This document shows, in pieces, positions 26,282 to 35,071 of a DNA stretch of 64,000 nt. Every line of letters starts with the position of its first letter. Position 1 is the stretch's first letter. The stretch comes from Candidatus Saganbacteria bacterium (GTDB lineage Bacteria; Margulisbacteria; WOR-1; XYC2-FULL-46-14; XYC2-FULL-37-10): contig JACRPL010000006.1 of the NCBI GenBank assembly GCA_016223245.1, positions 85,417-149,416 of the forward strand. Reading direction: 5' to 3'. Under the pieces are notes generated by a model. That model worked only from the letters and a program-made list of their open reading frames with translations. It ran no database searches and was not told the origin of the DNA. The position numbers and the translations under genes were made by a program.

Positions 26282-27995
26282 GGATGATTTTTTTGGCACT
26301 TAATCGGTTTTTTCTATACCACTCTAATATATCATGCGTGATCATTGCAGAAACACGATCCCCATGTTCCCCATGCGACACAAAAGTCGCGACAGCTACT
26401 TCAGGCGTTGCTGCCGGCGCATAGCTTAAAAACCAAGCATGCGGAAGCCCAGGATTTTCTGCTGTGCCTGTTTTTCCGGCGGCTTCGTTCCCTGGAACAT
26501 AAGCCGCAATTCCAGTGCCGCGGAACACAACGTCCATTAATGCGCTTTTTATCAAGTCGAGGAATCTTTTCGCGATCGGGATCTCGGAAACAATTATCGG
26601 CTTGTTTTCAAATAATATTTTCCCGTTATTATCAATGATTTTTTTTACGACATACGGCTTGAACCTTTTACCGGCAGCGATTTCTCCAAATAAGGAAGCC
26701 ATTTGGAGGGGCGTTACCTGCGTGTATCCCTGCCCTATACCGAGGTTGATCGAGTCGCCGTCATACCAATCCTCATTAAACCGTTCCTTTTTCCATTTGG
26801 ACGACGGCACAAAGCCTCTTTTCTCCTGCGGAAGATCGATCCCTGTCTTCTGCCCAAGACCGTAACTTTGCGCAAACTCATGCAATATATCAGGCCCCAA
26901 TCGTTTGCCAAGCTCGTAAAAAACAACATCGCATGACCAGACAAGCCCTTCGATAGGCGTTATCCTCCCATGTCCGCTCTCCTTCCAGCATTTTGCGATC
27001 CTATGTCCAAGCCTGTATACGCCGGAACATTTGAATATTTCATTTTCGGTCGTTTTGCCGGTTTCAAGCGCGGCGGAAAGGGTCACAGGCTTAAAGATCG
27101 ATCCCGGCGGATAGCTCGAAAGAGCCCTGTTCATAAAAGGATGGTTCCTCGTGCCCTGTGCATCCCAATTTGAAGGGTCATATGCAGGATGCGACGACAT
27201 CGCCAAAATTTCCCCGCTATTGGGGTCAATAACCACAACTGCCCCTTCCCTGTTGCCCAATGCTTCATCGACCTTTTTTTGCAAGTCGAGGTCCACCGTC
27301 AAAATGATGTTGCTGCCCGGGACCGGATCGACAATATCCAACACTCTCATGGGGTTTCCCAGGGCATCAACTTCGATCTTCTTTCCGCCTGAAACGCCCC
27401 TCAAATATTTATCATAAGATTTTTCGACGCCGTCTTTGCCGATAAGATCCCCGAGCTTAAAACCTTCATTTTTGAGGGCTCGAAGTTCATTCTTGTCTAT
27501 CTCACCGACAAAGCCCAAAATGTGGGATGCAACCTTTTTATACGGATATGACCTAAGAGGGAAACAGATGACCTCGACCCCTGGAAGCCCGTCCCTGTCT
27601 TCTTCGATCCTTGAAACAACAGAAGTCGGAAGATTAGAAGCGATAAGAATGCCTTCGGATAAAGGCGTTTTTCTTTCAATGTATTTTTTATGGATTTTCC
27701 CGGGATCCATTTTTAAAATTTCGCCCAGCTTGTGTAAAACATTTTTGGGGTCGTCCGGCAATAGATGGGGACGAAGATATGCCATAAAAACGGGATGGTT
27801 TTTCAGCATTACTTTGCCGTATTTATCAAAAATTATACCTCGAGGCGCAAGTATCGGGGTCGTGTGGGCAGCATTGTCCATTGACAACCGTTTATATTTT
27901 TCATTTTCTACCAATTGGAGGCCTATAAGCCTCAAAATAAAAAAAGCAAGCATCACATTCAAAGCGATAATAAATACTTGGGACCTATTGTTCAT
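26268..27995 (-). CDS. mrdA: Penicillin-binding protein 2 (peptidoglycan transpeptidase)
   Basis: PBP2 cross-links wall peptidoglycan during elongation with RodA and MreB. One membrane helix at residues 6-24, the class B dimer domain (ILAPRGIIFDKYGKVM), then the transpeptidase with SxxK as SIFK (YPPGSIFKPVTL), a SCD second motif (VWSCDVVFYELG), and KTGTAENPG. 575 residues. It overlaps mreD by 11 bases and ends the mreBCD operon. RodA is not in the window. Confidence 0.95.
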   Translation of the reverse strand: MNNRSQVFIIALNVMLAFFILRLIGLQLVENEKYKRLSMDNAAHTTPILAPRGIIFDKYGKVMLKNHPVFMAYLRPHLLPDDPKNVLHKLGEILKMDPGKIHKKYIERKTPLSEGILIASNLPTSVVSRIEEDRDGLPGVEVICFPLRSYPYKKVASHILGFVGEIDKNELRALKNEGFKLGDLIGKDGVEKSYDKYLRGVSGGKKIEVDALGNPMRVLDIVDPVPGSNIILTVDLDLQKKVDEALGNREGAVVVIDPNSGEILAMSSHPAYDPSNWDAQGTRNHPFMNRALSSYPPGSIFKPVTLSAALETGKTTENEIFKCSGVYRLGHRIAKCWKESGHGRITPIEGLVWSCDVVFYELGKRLGPDILHEFAQSYGLGQKTGIDLPQEKRGFVPSSKWKKERFNEDWYDGDSINLGIGQGYTQVTPLQMASLFGEIAAGKRFKPYVVKKIIDNNGKILFENKPIIVSEIPIAKRFLDLIKSALMDVVFRGTGIAAYVPGNEAAGKTGTAENPGLPHAWFLSYAPAATPEVAVATFVSHGEHGDRVSAMITHDILEWYRKNRLSAKKIILDSN

Positions 27996-28446
27996 TATTT
28001 TGGATCCGGTCGAGGATATTATAAAATATCGGCGCGCAGATGGAATTCACAACAAGGATATAGAAAAAATTAAATATCGAGAAGCTTTGGTGGAAATCAG
28101 GGATAAAAAAACTCGATGCCAAGCTCGACAGGAGCATTGAAACAGGCGTCATGATGGCCGCTAGGACGATACAAAGCCTATCCGCATTAAGCGTTAGAAG
28201 TGATCTGATGGACGCGGATAAGATCGCAACCGAAACTTTGACAAGCGTATTAATAAACGAGCCCGAATAGGCCGCGTCCTCAAAAAAACCGATCGTAAAT
28301 GAATAGGCAGCCGATTGCGTTTCCCGCATTTTTACGGCGGCCGCGATCACAAGCGCAAGACTAAGGTCCGGAAAACCAAAAGCCCTTAATTGCCCCTGCA
28401 GGACAAGTGTTAATGCCGATAAAACTATTAAAGCTATGGCTTGCAT
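27985..28446 (-). CDS. mreD: Rod-shape protein MreD
   Basis: A 153-residue membrane protein with about five helices and few charged residues (LIVLSALTLVLQGQLRAFGF; SAAYSFTIGFFEDAAYSG). MreD works with MreC and MreB in the elongasome. Identity rests on hydropathy, the GFFxD-like loop and its place between mreC and mrdA. Confidence 0.88.
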   Translation of the reverse strand: MQAIALIVLSALTLVLQGQLRAFGFPDLSLALVIAAAVKMRETQSAAYSFTIGFFEDAAYSGSFINTLVKVSVAILSASIRSLLTLNADRLCIVLAAIMTPVSMLLSSLASSFFIPDFHQSFSIFNFFYILVVNSICAPIFYNILDRIQNNEQ

Positions 28447-29231
28447 ATAAAAACGACCCCCAATTTCGAAAAATCCGTTGCCGGCTCAACATGGATCTTT
28501 TGGAAAATATCGTCGATATTTCTTTCAACCTTTAAAACCTTGCCGATAAGCACTCCCTGGACGAATGAATCGCTCACCGATGAAACAATTACAGGCGTTG
28601 TTGTTTCGACAGAAATGTTTTCGCCGATGTATTCAAGCTCAAGCCTGTTCCCCCCGTTCCCTTTTATGACCCCAAATGCGTTTACATGCGGAAGATATGC
28701 CGAGATCGAGCTTTGGGGGGAAGTAACAAGAATGATTTTTGAAGTGAACTTGGAAACCTCTGCCACGCGCCCGACCAGGCCATAGCTTGAAACAACTGTC
28801 ATTCCAGGAGTTATTTGTTTTAGCGACCCGGCATCAATTATCATTATTTGCGAAAAATTCTTATTCTCTCGCGCGAGAACATTCGCCGGTATAAGCTTTC
28901 GGCCAAAAAACCCGGTCTCGGAAAACTTTAAAGCCTCCTTAAGTCTTTGATTCTCCTCTTTCAAGCTCGCGCTAGACGATAGCTCCGCTTTTGTAGTTTT
29001 TAAGACGAGCTCCAATTCTTTGATGCGGGATTGAGCCCTGAATGAATTCGCAAAGAAAAGGGTCGCGCCCTTTCCCGCCCTAATGACAATTGAAAAACCA
29101 ATTTCAAAGGGATAAAGGGAATAATGCGCGCCTTGTCTTAACATTACAACCGACGGAAATTCCGCAACCTGCTTAAAATTCAAGGCAAACGACAATGCAA
29201 GTATTAAAAATGCAACGAAGCTGTAACGCAC
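28434..29231 (-). CDS. mreC: Rod-shape protein MreC
   Basis: A membrane anchor at residues 3-20, a coiled coil (residues ~65-105, ELVLKTTKAELSSSASLKEE) and two periplasmic beta domains (GLVGRVAEVSKFTSKIILVT; GVIKGNGGNRLELEYIGEN) match MreC. It links MreB to PBP2 in the periplasm. 265 residues. It lies 18 bases after mreB. Confidence 0.94.
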   Translation of the reverse strand: MRYSFVAFLILALSFALNFKQVAEFPSVVMLRQGAHYSLYPFEIGFSIVIRAGKGATLFFANSFRAQSRIKELELVLKTTKAELSSSASLKEENQRLKEALKFSETGFFGRKLIPANVLARENKNFSQIMIIDAGSLKQITPGMTVVSSYGLVGRVAEVSKFTSKIILVTSPQSSISAYLPHVNAFGVIKGNGGNRLELEYIGENISVETTTPVIVSSVSDSFVQGVLIGKVLKVERNIDDIFQKIHVEPATDFSKLGVVFICKP

Positions 29232-29249
29232 GCTATTTTTTCGGTTCTT

Positions 29250-30293
29250 CTAGGAGGTTTTTTTGGGCATGATCAGGACTTTTTTCAAAATATCTATCTC
29301 TTCCAATATTTTGCCCGTTCCGTACGCGACGCATGATATCGGGTCGTCGACGACGTAAACAGACATATCCGTTTCCTGTGACAAATGCTTGTCTAAACCT
29401 CTTAAAAGAGATCCGCCTCCTGCCATAACGATCCCACGGTCCATGATATCAGCCGCAAGCTCCGGCGGGGTTTTTTCGAGCGTGATCCTTACTGCATCAA
29501 CAACTGTTGCGACGGGTTCGGCCAAAGCATCCCTTATTTCAGATGATGTTAAAGTTAGGGTTTTTGGAAGTCCTGTCACGAGGTCGCGGCCGCGGACTTC
29601 AACTGTTCTTTCTTCAGGTAATGGATAAGCGGACCCGATATCGATCTTTATTTGTTCTGCGGTGCGTTCCCCGATAAGCAAATTATAATTTTTTCTGCAG
29701 TGTGAAACGATAGCTTCATCCATTTCATCGCCTGCAACCCTTATTGATTTGCTGACAACAATTCCGCCTAAAGCCAAGACCGCAACTTCGGTCGTACCGC
29801 CTCCGATATCAACGATCATTGAACCAGCGGCTTCGGAAACAGGAAGATTGGCGCCGATCGCGGCGGCCATCGGTTCTTCGACCAAATAGGCTTCGCGTGC
29901 GCCGGCATGCATTGCCGCATCGAGCACCGCTCTCTTTTCAACGCCTGTAATTCCCGATGGAACACCGACAACTATTCGAGGCCTAACAAACGCGGACCTT
30001 TGGTGGCTTTTGTTAATGAAATGCCTAAGCATCATTTCGGTTATTTCGAAATCGGCAATGACGCCGTCCCTCATGGGCCTAACAGCTACAATATTTGCAG
30101 GTGTGCGGCCAAGCATTCCCTTTGCTTCGTTCCCGATCGCTAATGCCTTGTTCGTGTTCTTGTCTATCGCGACAACCGATGGCTCGCAAAGGATTATCCC
30201 TTCGCCTCTTGCAAAAACAAGAGTTGTTGCCGTCCCAAGATCTATGCCCAAGTCTCTAGAAAACTTCCCGAAAACCATATCGTATAAACTCAT
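29250..30293 (-). CDS. mreB: Rod-shape actin MreB
   Basis: The protein has the actin ATPase phosphate loops [11 protein letters not shown] and [18 protein letters not shown], and the adenosine motif [15 protein letters not shown]. MreB filaments guide wall synthesis. 347 residues is normal. GGGAGG lies 11 bases before the ATG. It follows a SPOR-domain gene and leads mreC-mreD-mrdA. Confidence 0.98.
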   Translation of the reverse strand: MSLYDMVFGKFSRDLGIDLGTATTLVFARGEGIILCEPSVVAIDKNTNKALAIGNEAKGMLGRTPANIVAVRPMRDGVIADFEITEMMLRHFINKSHQRSAFVRPRIVVGVPSGITGVEKRAVLDAAMHAGAREAYLVEEPMAAAIGANLPVSEAAGSMIVDIGGGTTEVAVLALGGIVVSKSIRVAGDEMDEAIVSHCRKNYNLLIGERTAEQIKIDIGSAYPLPEERTVEVRGRDLVTGLPKTLTLTSSEIRDALAEPVATVVDAVRITLEKTPPELAADIMDRGIVMAGGGSLLRGLDKHLSQETDMSVYVVDDPISCVAYGTGKILEEIDILKKVLIMPKKTS

Positions 30294-30298
30294 TTAAC

Positions 30299-30841
30299 TT
30301 ATTTCCTCCCTGCCTGCCTATTGGCATGGCTTATGATCGCTTCGTATCCTTTAGCTCTGATGGTCCTTGATATTAGCCTTGCCTCATTCAAGCTCTCGGC
30401 AGGAACAAATACCCTGAAATATTTCCCAGCACTGTCGAACTGCGCATCATATCCCAAATTCTTGATTTTTTGCACCATTGTGTTGGCGTTTGCTTTTAGA
30501 GAAAACAAGCCAGATTGCACCCTGTAAACGGCTTGTTTTTGCTTGCCGCCGATTATTATTTTAGGAGCTAAAAGGTCGGCATTTGTTTTAACATCCGGTT
30601 CAGCAGGAACCGTCTCGACTTCAAACGAGATCTTAACTTGTTTTTCCGATGAAGCAGCCTGTGTTGCGGGATTGGCGGCTAATTTATCCATATCCGCGGG
30701 CTTTATTGTCAACAGATCGGCTGTAGTCGTTTTTTTTGCTGAAACAAGAAGATTTTTGCTTAATTTAAAACTGACCCAAAAACTCAATATTATTACCGCG
30801 AGAAGAAGCGTCAATAAGAATAGGTTTTTAATGATTTTCAT
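30299..30841 (-). CDS. SPOR-domain membrane protein
   Basis: An N-terminal helix (residues 5-28, LFLLTLLLAVIILSFWVSF), a Thr/Ala/Lys-rich linker, then a SPOR domain at ~107-173 (YRVQSGLFSLKANANTMVQK; AKGYEAIISH). SPOR domains bind denuded glycan at division sites. Being first in the mre operon it probably acts in wall growth or division. The last residues NRQAGRK echo the PAGRQ repeat translation. Exact role unknown. Confidence 0.85.
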   Translation of the reverse strand: MKIIKNLFLLTLLLAVIILSFWVSFKLSKNLLVSAKKTTTADLLTIKPADMDKLAANPATQAASSEKQVKISFEVETVPAEPDVKTNADLLAPKIIIGGKQKQAVYRVQSGLFSLKANANTMVQKIKNLGYDAQFDSAGKYFRVFVPAESLNEARLISRTIRAKGYEAIISHANRQAGRK

Positions 30842-30858
30842 GGATACAAAATTTTACA

Positions 30859-32025
30859 TTATATGGCGAGCGTAGTCAAGGCTTCGGCGGCAAGAAATAA
30901 CGATCCAGCGACAACTATCGGATTGCCAATTTTTCTAGCTTTTTTAACCGCTTCGGCTACAGGCAAATAATTCGGCAGATCAGCCGCTTGAGGATGGGAA
31001 GATTTTGCAAGAATAATATTCTTTGAAAATGATCCATAAATTCCAAGCATTGATCCAATGTCCTTATCCTCTTGGAATCCCAGTATAAAAGTAAAAGGCT
31101 TATTGATATTTAATTCTTTAAGAGACTCGATAAGGGCTTTCGCGCCGGCTGGATTATGCGCCCCGTCCACTATAATGAAAGGATCGTTAGAAACAATTTG
31201 GAACCGGCCCGGCCATTTTACCTTTCTCAATCCGGCTTCGATATGCTCACGGCTTACGGCTAACAGCTGGGCTACTTTTACTGCAACAGCTTCGTTTATT
31301 CTTTGAAAGGAGCCTTTTAACCCCCTCTCATTCTCCCCCTTGGTAAGGGGGAGATGTCCCGAGTCCTGAGCGAAGTCGAAGGGTCGAGGGACAGAGGGGG
31401 TGACCATTTCGCATTTCGCATCTCGCATCTCGCATCTCGATTTTATTACATCCAAAGCTTCAGGTTTGTTCTCAGCTGTCACCAAAGGAACTCCCTCTTT
31501 AATGATCCCAGCTTTCTCAAAAGCAATATCTTTCAAGGTCTTCCCAAGATACTCTGTATGATCGAAGTCAACATTAGTAATGACGGAAATTTGAGGGATA
31601 ATGACATTTGTCGCATCAAGCCTTCCGCCCAGCCCAACTTCAACGATTGCGATATCAATTTTCTGTTCGGCAAAATATTTGAACGCAATGCATACGATGA
31701 TCTCAAACTGAGTTAGTTCCAGATCTAGACTTTTTGAAATTCTTTGGATGTTTGAGGTTTGATGTTGGAGGTTATCATCTAATATTTCGTCACCATCAAC
31801 CTTAATTCGCTCATTCCATTTATATAGATGTGGAGAAGTAAAAAGCCCTACTTTTTGGCCGGATTCTTTGAGGATTGAAGCAAGCATTGCACAGACAGAA
31901 CCTTTGCCGTTAGTGCCAGCTACATGGATCGATTTGAATTTTACGTGCGGATCCCCAAGTTCTTTTAAGACGGCAGATACTCGTTCAAGCCCAAGGTTAA
32001 TATTTAGCGTATCGAAATCGAGCAT
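30859..32025 (-). CDS. folC: Folylpolyglutamate synthase / dihydrofolate synthase, with repeat insertions
   Basis: FolC adds glutamate to folates. IHVAGTNGKGSVCAMLASIL at ~34 is the P-loop, ITNVDFDHTEYLG the second metal/ATP motif and IIVDGAHNPAGAKALI the late motif. Three repeat-encoded stretches interrupt it: LQHQTSNIQRISK (~83-96), CEMRDAKCEM (~195-207), and VPRPFDFAQDSGHLPLTKGE with neighbours (~208-235). All keep frame, and core motifs are intact. A TATAAT box six bases before the ATG suggests a leaderless mRNA. Confidence 0.92.
   Translation of the reverse strand: MLDFDTLNINLGLERVSAVLKELGDPHVKFKSIHVAGTNGKGSVCAMLASILKESGQKVGLFTSPHLYKWNERIKVDGDEILDDNLQHQTSNIQRISKSLDLELTQFEIIVCIAFKYFAEQKIDIAIVEVGLGGRLDATNVIIPQISVITNVDFDHTEYLGKTLKDIAFEKAGIIKEGVPLVTAENKPEALDVIKSRCEMRDAKCEMVTPSVPRPFDFAQDSGHLPLTKGENERGLKGSFQRINEAVAVKVAQLLAVSREHIEAGLRKVKWPGRFQIVSNDPFIIVDGAHNPAGAKALIESLKELNINKPFTFILGFQEDKDIGSMLGIYGSFSKNIILAKSSHPQAADLPNYLPVAEAVKKARKIGNPIVVAGSLFLAAEALTTLAI
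31321..31400. repeat. CCCCCTCT...AGAGGGGG palindromic element in folC
   Basis: The ends CCCCCTCT and AGAGGGGG are complementary. Inside are the hairpin TCTCCCCCTTGGTAAGGGGGAGA and the word CCTGAGCGAAGTCGAAGG. It is translated in folC as a polar Pro/Gly loop. A shorter relative is at 34403-34450. Confidence 0.8.
31406..31441. repeat. Tandem TCGCAT word repeat in folC
   Basis: Five near-identical units of about seven bases (TTTCGCA / TCTCGCA) lie directly beside the palindromic element. The minus strand translation is RCEMRDAKCEM. It belongs to the same style of short-word repeats found in thiL, leuC and the flg genes. Confidence 0.75.
31737..31775. repeat. Word repeat in folC (TTTGAGGTTTGATGTTGGAGG type)
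   Basis: The plus strand reads TTTGGATGTTTGAGGTTTGA followed by TGTTGGAGG. The words recall GGAAGTTGGATGTTTGAATTT in thiL (36088-36181). It is translated on the minus strand as LQHQTSNIQ. Confidence 0.65.
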
Positions 32026-32031
32026 GTGGAA

Positions 32032-32037
32032 ATTATA
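32032..32037 (-). promoter_or_regulatory. -10 box of folC (leaderless)
   Basis: TATAAT on the minus strand ends six bases before the folC ATG. No Shine-Dalgarno fits between. The -35 box is weak. Confidence 0.55.
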
Positions 32038-32040
32038 ACA

Positions 32041-32559
32041 TCACGCATATTGAATTTCATAATAGAATTCGAGAACTGCATGTTTGTTCCCGTCTGATCT
32101 TAGTTCGGCTTTTGCAATAACTCTTCCGCAAGGGCCTGAACCATGCAGATCCGTTTCGAAATAATAAGAAAAATCCATCTTAATGGGTTTGCTTGGAATG
32201 CCATTTGAAGCCAGCTCCCTAAAGGCGATCTTCAATGCAGTTGTAAAAGCATGGCTTGGCCTTTCAATATAACCATAATGCAATATCGGAGCATCGTTCA
32301 CTTTAATGCTTAAGGAATCTACATTTGCTTCATACATTACGCCACTAATCGTCTTAGGAATTATTATTTCATCTTTAGGCCGAATAGATAAAAAGTCCAG
32401 TATGGCAACCGGACTTTGTGAAGGATTATCTACATATATTTTATCCCTGACTTTTGAAACAAGATGCCCCAATCCCCACATTACCTGTTTCCCTCTATAA
32501 ACATGGGGAACCCGCCCGGCAACACTAACAAGATTTCTAAAAGCATTAACATAAACCAT
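32041..32559 (-). CDS. Hypothetical protein
   Basis: A soluble 172-residue protein that I do not recognise. It starts MVYVNAFRNLVSVAGRVPH and ends with an alternating beta pattern (GRVIAKAELRSDGNKHAVLEFYYEIQ), suggesting a beta-rich or swapped-hairpin fold. AAGGGGG lies about eight bases upstream of the ATG, which supports translation. It lies between folC and a HepT/MntA pair and could be accessory. No signal peptide or membrane segment. Confidence 0.6.
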   Translation of the reverse strand: MVYVNAFRNLVSVAGRVPHVYRGKQVMWGLGHLVSKVRDKIYVDNPSQSPVAILDFLSIRPKDEIIIPKTISGVMYEANVDSLSIKVNDAPILHYGYIERPSHAFTTALKIAFRELASNGIPSKPIKMDFSYYFETDLHGSGPCGRVIAKAELRSDGNKHAVLEFYYEIQYA

Positions 32560-32656
32560 TTCAATCGCCCCCTTAATTTAAGACTCTGCTTTTACTATAT
32601 CCATAATAAAAAGATGGGATTTCAGTTTTGGGATTCCTTTTTTAGAAGGTGGGATT

Positions 32657-33088
32657 TTAGATATATCGCTTCTTCTTCAAATATTTGGTGATATTCAGCA
32701 TAAAAGCTTCAAGTTCAGGTATTTTTGAGTTCAAAATATTGTAAACTTTCGACCTGTCTATCTTGACATATTCATGGACTAAAAGGTTCCGAAATCTTGC
32801 AATACCCGAAAGCCTTGTGGCCAAGATTGAAGGGACAATTTTAACTTCTTCTAAAATATCTATTACTTCCTGTTTGTCCGATGGTTTTCTAAGGTCCAAG
32901 CTTACTATTAGCATATTCCCGACATCAAGCATGCATTCGATGGACAGCTGAAGATATCTTTCCGCGAGGCCAAAATAATGGTAATCATCAATAAAAATAT
33001 TTTTCTTTATTCTCTTAAGCTCATTTAATACTTTTAAATATTCTTTAAGATGCTTAAACCTGGTCGCGATCGATTCGGTATCAACCAT
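32657..33088 (-). CDS. HepT-like HEPN ribonuclease toxin
   Basis: This 143-residue helical protein carries the HEPN motif Rx4HxY as RNLLVHEY at about residues 107-114. The start (ATRFKHLKEYLKVLNELKRI) and YHYFGLAERYLQLSIECMLDVGN match the DUF86/HepT family. These toxins cut RNA and are silenced when the partner MntA attaches AMP to the tyrosine. The partner lies directly upstream (TAA-ATG adjacent). Confidence 0.85.
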   Translation of the reverse strand: MVDTESIATRFKHLKEYLKVLNELKRIKKNIFIDDYHYFGLAERYLQLSIECMLDVGNMLIVSLDLRKPSDKQEVIDILEEVKIVPSILATRLSGIARFRNLLVHEYVKIDRSKVYNILNSKIPELEAFMLNITKYLKKKRYI

Positions 33089-33490
33089 TTATGCAGCCTC
33101 CAAAATGCCTTTGAAGACACCTTTAGCAAAAGACATTTCGTATTCTTTTTCATCAAGATAATTGATCAAAATAGATGTTTCAAATCGGATCCTTTTCAAT
33201 TGTGCCCTGCAAAATAATATTTTTCTGTCACGGATGATCCGGTGTTTCAACAGGAGCGGAGCTTCATTGATTATTACAACGTCTACACTGTCGGTCCTTA
33301 AAGCGTCGCATAAGTCGCCGACTAACGCCAGTTTTAAGTCTGTATATCCGGCTTTAGGCAAATTATCGTCCGCCTGGACGGCAAAATCGTAATCGGAAAC
33401 AGGAGAAAAATCCCCTCTTGCCCTTGAACCAAAGAGATAGGCGGACACTATATGCTTATGCTTTTTAAAAATATTCCTGTAATCCATCAT
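33089..33490 (-). CDS. MntA-like nucleotidyltransferase antitoxin
   Basis: The 133-residue protein has the minimal nucleotidyltransferase motif GSRARGDFSPVSDYDFAV (GSx10DxD) at residues ~21-38. A further aspartate, in VDVVII, completes the metal site. MntA AMPylates HepT. The order antitoxin-toxin and the tight spacing fit a MntA/HepT module. Confidence 0.86.
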   Translation of the reverse strand: MMDYRNIFKKHKHIVSAYLFGSRARGDFSPVSDYDFAVQADDNLPKAGYTDLKLALVGDLCDALRTDSVDVVIINEAPLLLKHRIIRDRKILFCRAQLKRIRFETSILINYLDEKEYEMSFAKGVFKGILEAA

Positions 33491-33532
33491 TCTGAATTAT
33501 CCCATAGAAGCAAATTCCATGCAATCGTAAAA

Positions 33533-34390
33533 TCAGGCGCGGGGGTGGAATTTTAGATAGATTTTCTTTAGCCTTTCGCGGGAAACGGACGTATATATTT
33601 CAGTGGTCGAAATATTGGAATGCCCCAGCATCTCTTGGACAGTTCTAAGATCCGCTCCATGCTCAAGCAAATGGGTTGCAAATGAGTGGCGAAGGGTATG
33701 GGTCGATGTTTTGGAACGAACTCCCGACTTGATAACGTATTTTTTAACGATATCCCATAGCGCTTGCCTGGACATCTTTGTCCCATTCCGATCAAGAAAT
33801 AACGCTGTTTGCGATTCGTTTCGAAGCATTTTCGGCCTTTCTTCCTTTATATAGTGCTCTAGAGCATTTTTCGCCATTTCGCCTATTGGTACGATCCTTT
33901 CCTTTTCGCCCTTCCCCATGCATTTTACAAACCCGGCATCCAAATTCACGTCGTTCAATTCAAGCGAAATAAGCTCGGATGCCCGAAGCCCCGCCGCATA
34001 AAGCATTTCAAGTATTGCAGTATCTCTCATATTTTTTGAAGCGGACTTGAGCAGCGAATATATATCGTTCAAAGATAAAGCTTTTGGAAGCCTGATCGGA
34101 AGCTTCGGCAGCTTAAAGTCAGCGGTCGGATCAACTTTTGTTTTGCCTTCCGCCAAGAGATAATGGAAGTAAGCTTTCATTGCGGCTTGTTTGCGCATCC
34201 TGGTCGCAGGAGAAAATCCGATGTTTTCGAGATGATCCAAATATTTTTTAAAAGTCTCCCTGTTCAGTTCGTCTCCTTTTATGAACTTGAAGAATTGTTG
34301 GATGTCCCTTTTATAATTAGAAAGCGTATGTTTGGAGAAGCCTTTTTCGAAGTTTAGATAATCTAAAAATTCCTGCAGATATTGGATCAT
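33533..34390 (-). CDS. Tyrosine recombinase, XerC/XerD type
   Basis: The 285-residue protein has the N-terminal SAM-like core-binding domain (EFLDYLNFEKGFSKHTLSNY) and the catalytic domain with Arg (LYAAGLRASELI), Lys (CMGKGEKERIVPIG), HxxR (THTLRHSFATHLLEHG), His (MLGHSNISTTEIY) and the nucleophile Tyr in TEIYTSVS. Length and lack of extra domains match XerC/D, which resolves chromosome dimers. Whether it is XerC or XerD, or a phage-type relative, cannot be decided here. Confidence 0.9.
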   Translation of the reverse strand: MIQYLQEFLDYLNFEKGFSKHTLSNYKRDIQQFFKFIKGDELNRETFKKYLDHLENIGFSPATRMRKQAAMKAYFHYLLAEGKTKVDPTADFKLPKLPIRLPKALSLNDIYSLLKSASKNMRDTAILEMLYAAGLRASELISLELNDVNLDAGFVKCMGKGEKERIVPIGEMAKNALEHYIKEERPKMLRNESQTALFLDRNGTKMSRQALWDIVKKYVIKSGVRSKTSTHTLRHSFATHLLEHGADLRTVQEMLGHSNISTTEIYTSVSRERLKKIYLKFHPRA

Positions 34391-34394
34391 GCAG

Positions 34395-34973
34395 CTATTT
34401 ACCCCCCCCTCTCTTTCTCCCCCTTAACAAGGGGGAGATGTAAGTGGGGGTCAGAATTTTATTGGCCATCAATATCCCAACAATAGTTTTCCCGTCAACG
34501 ATCTTTTTATCAATAATCATTTTGGCCGCTTTTTTGATCGGAACGACCTCAACCTCGATATGCTCGTCTTCTTCATAGCTTTGTTCGGTCAATTCAAGCC
34601 CTGTCGCAAGAAAGATATGCAATAATTCGGTTGAATAACCAGGCGTTGTATAGATCGACGTAAGATGTTTTATTTTCTTTGAGACAAAGCCCGTTTCTTC
34701 TCTAAGCTCTCTTTTCGCGGCGGCTTTGTAAGCTTCTCCCTTTTCAAATAATCCGGCAGGTATTTCATACAATACTTTTTCAGCAGGCTTTCTAAATTGC
34801 CTGATCAAAACAACTTCTTTTTTATCGGTTATAGCAACAACAGCGACGGCGCCCGGGTGTTCGCATATTTCCCTATGGGAGATCCTGCCTGTCGCCATTT
34901 GAACCGTATCATCTCGCATACCGATCATACGGCCTTTATATATCCTCTTGCTTTTGATCGTCTTTTCAAACAT
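34395..34973 (-). CDS. NUDIX hydrolase, ADP-ribose pyrophosphatase-like
   Basis: The NUDIX box is complete: GLFEKGEAYKAAAKRELREE followed by TGF (Gx5Ex7RELxEExGF). FEKTIKSKRIYKGRMIGM at the start and the hydrolase fold length of ~190 residues fit the ADP-ribose pyrophosphatase group. The start MFEKTI at 34973 is chosen because codons further upstream come from the 45-bp hairpin repeat. The C-terminus SPLLRGRKRGGGK is encoded by another repeat (34403-34450). Confidence 0.88.
   Translation of the reverse strand: MFEKTIKSKRIYKGRMIGMRDDTVQMATGRISHREICEHPGAVAVVAITDKKEVVLIRQFRKPAEKVLYEIPAGLFEKGEAYKAAAKRELREETGFVSKKIKHLTSIYTTPGYSTELLHIFLATGLELTEQSYEEDEHIEVEVVPIKKAAKMIIDKKIVDGKTIVGILMANKILTPTYISPLLRGRKRGGGK
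34403..34450. repeat. CCCCC...GGGGG palindromic element at the NUDIX gene end
   Basis: CCCCCCCCTCTCTTTCTCCC is followed by CCTTAACAAGGGGGAGATG and GTGGGGG. The inner hairpin CTCCCCCTTAACAAGGGGGAG is nearly identical to that of the folC element at 31321. It supplies the last 13 or so codons of the NUDIX protein. Confidence 0.78.
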
Positions 34974-34986
34974 GTTGTCAACCTCG

Positions 34987-35071
34987 GCTAACCTGCGAGT
35001 AAACCCTGCCTGCCGGCAGGCACGGCTCGCGGTTAGCAATTTCTCATAACCGCGGCGTTCAGCCGCAGGTA
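34987..35071. repeat. Composite hairpin element (45-bp A unit plus B unit)
   Basis: Unit A (34990-35034) begins AACCTGCGAGTAAACCC, contains the TGCCTGCCGGCAGGCA palindrome and ends CTCGCGGTT. It is identical in four places in the window. Here the flanks GCT/AGC extend the stem. Unit B (35046-35071) is a second hairpin, AACCGCGGC-GTTCA-GCCGCAGGT, with CTCAT/ATGAG flanks. It lies just upstream of the NUDIX gene. Confidence 0.85.

Noticed and set aside
33533-34390. Phage or integron integrase with an attachment site
   Set aside because: The protein has the plain XerC/D layout and I see no direct repeats, tRNA target or phage genes nearby.
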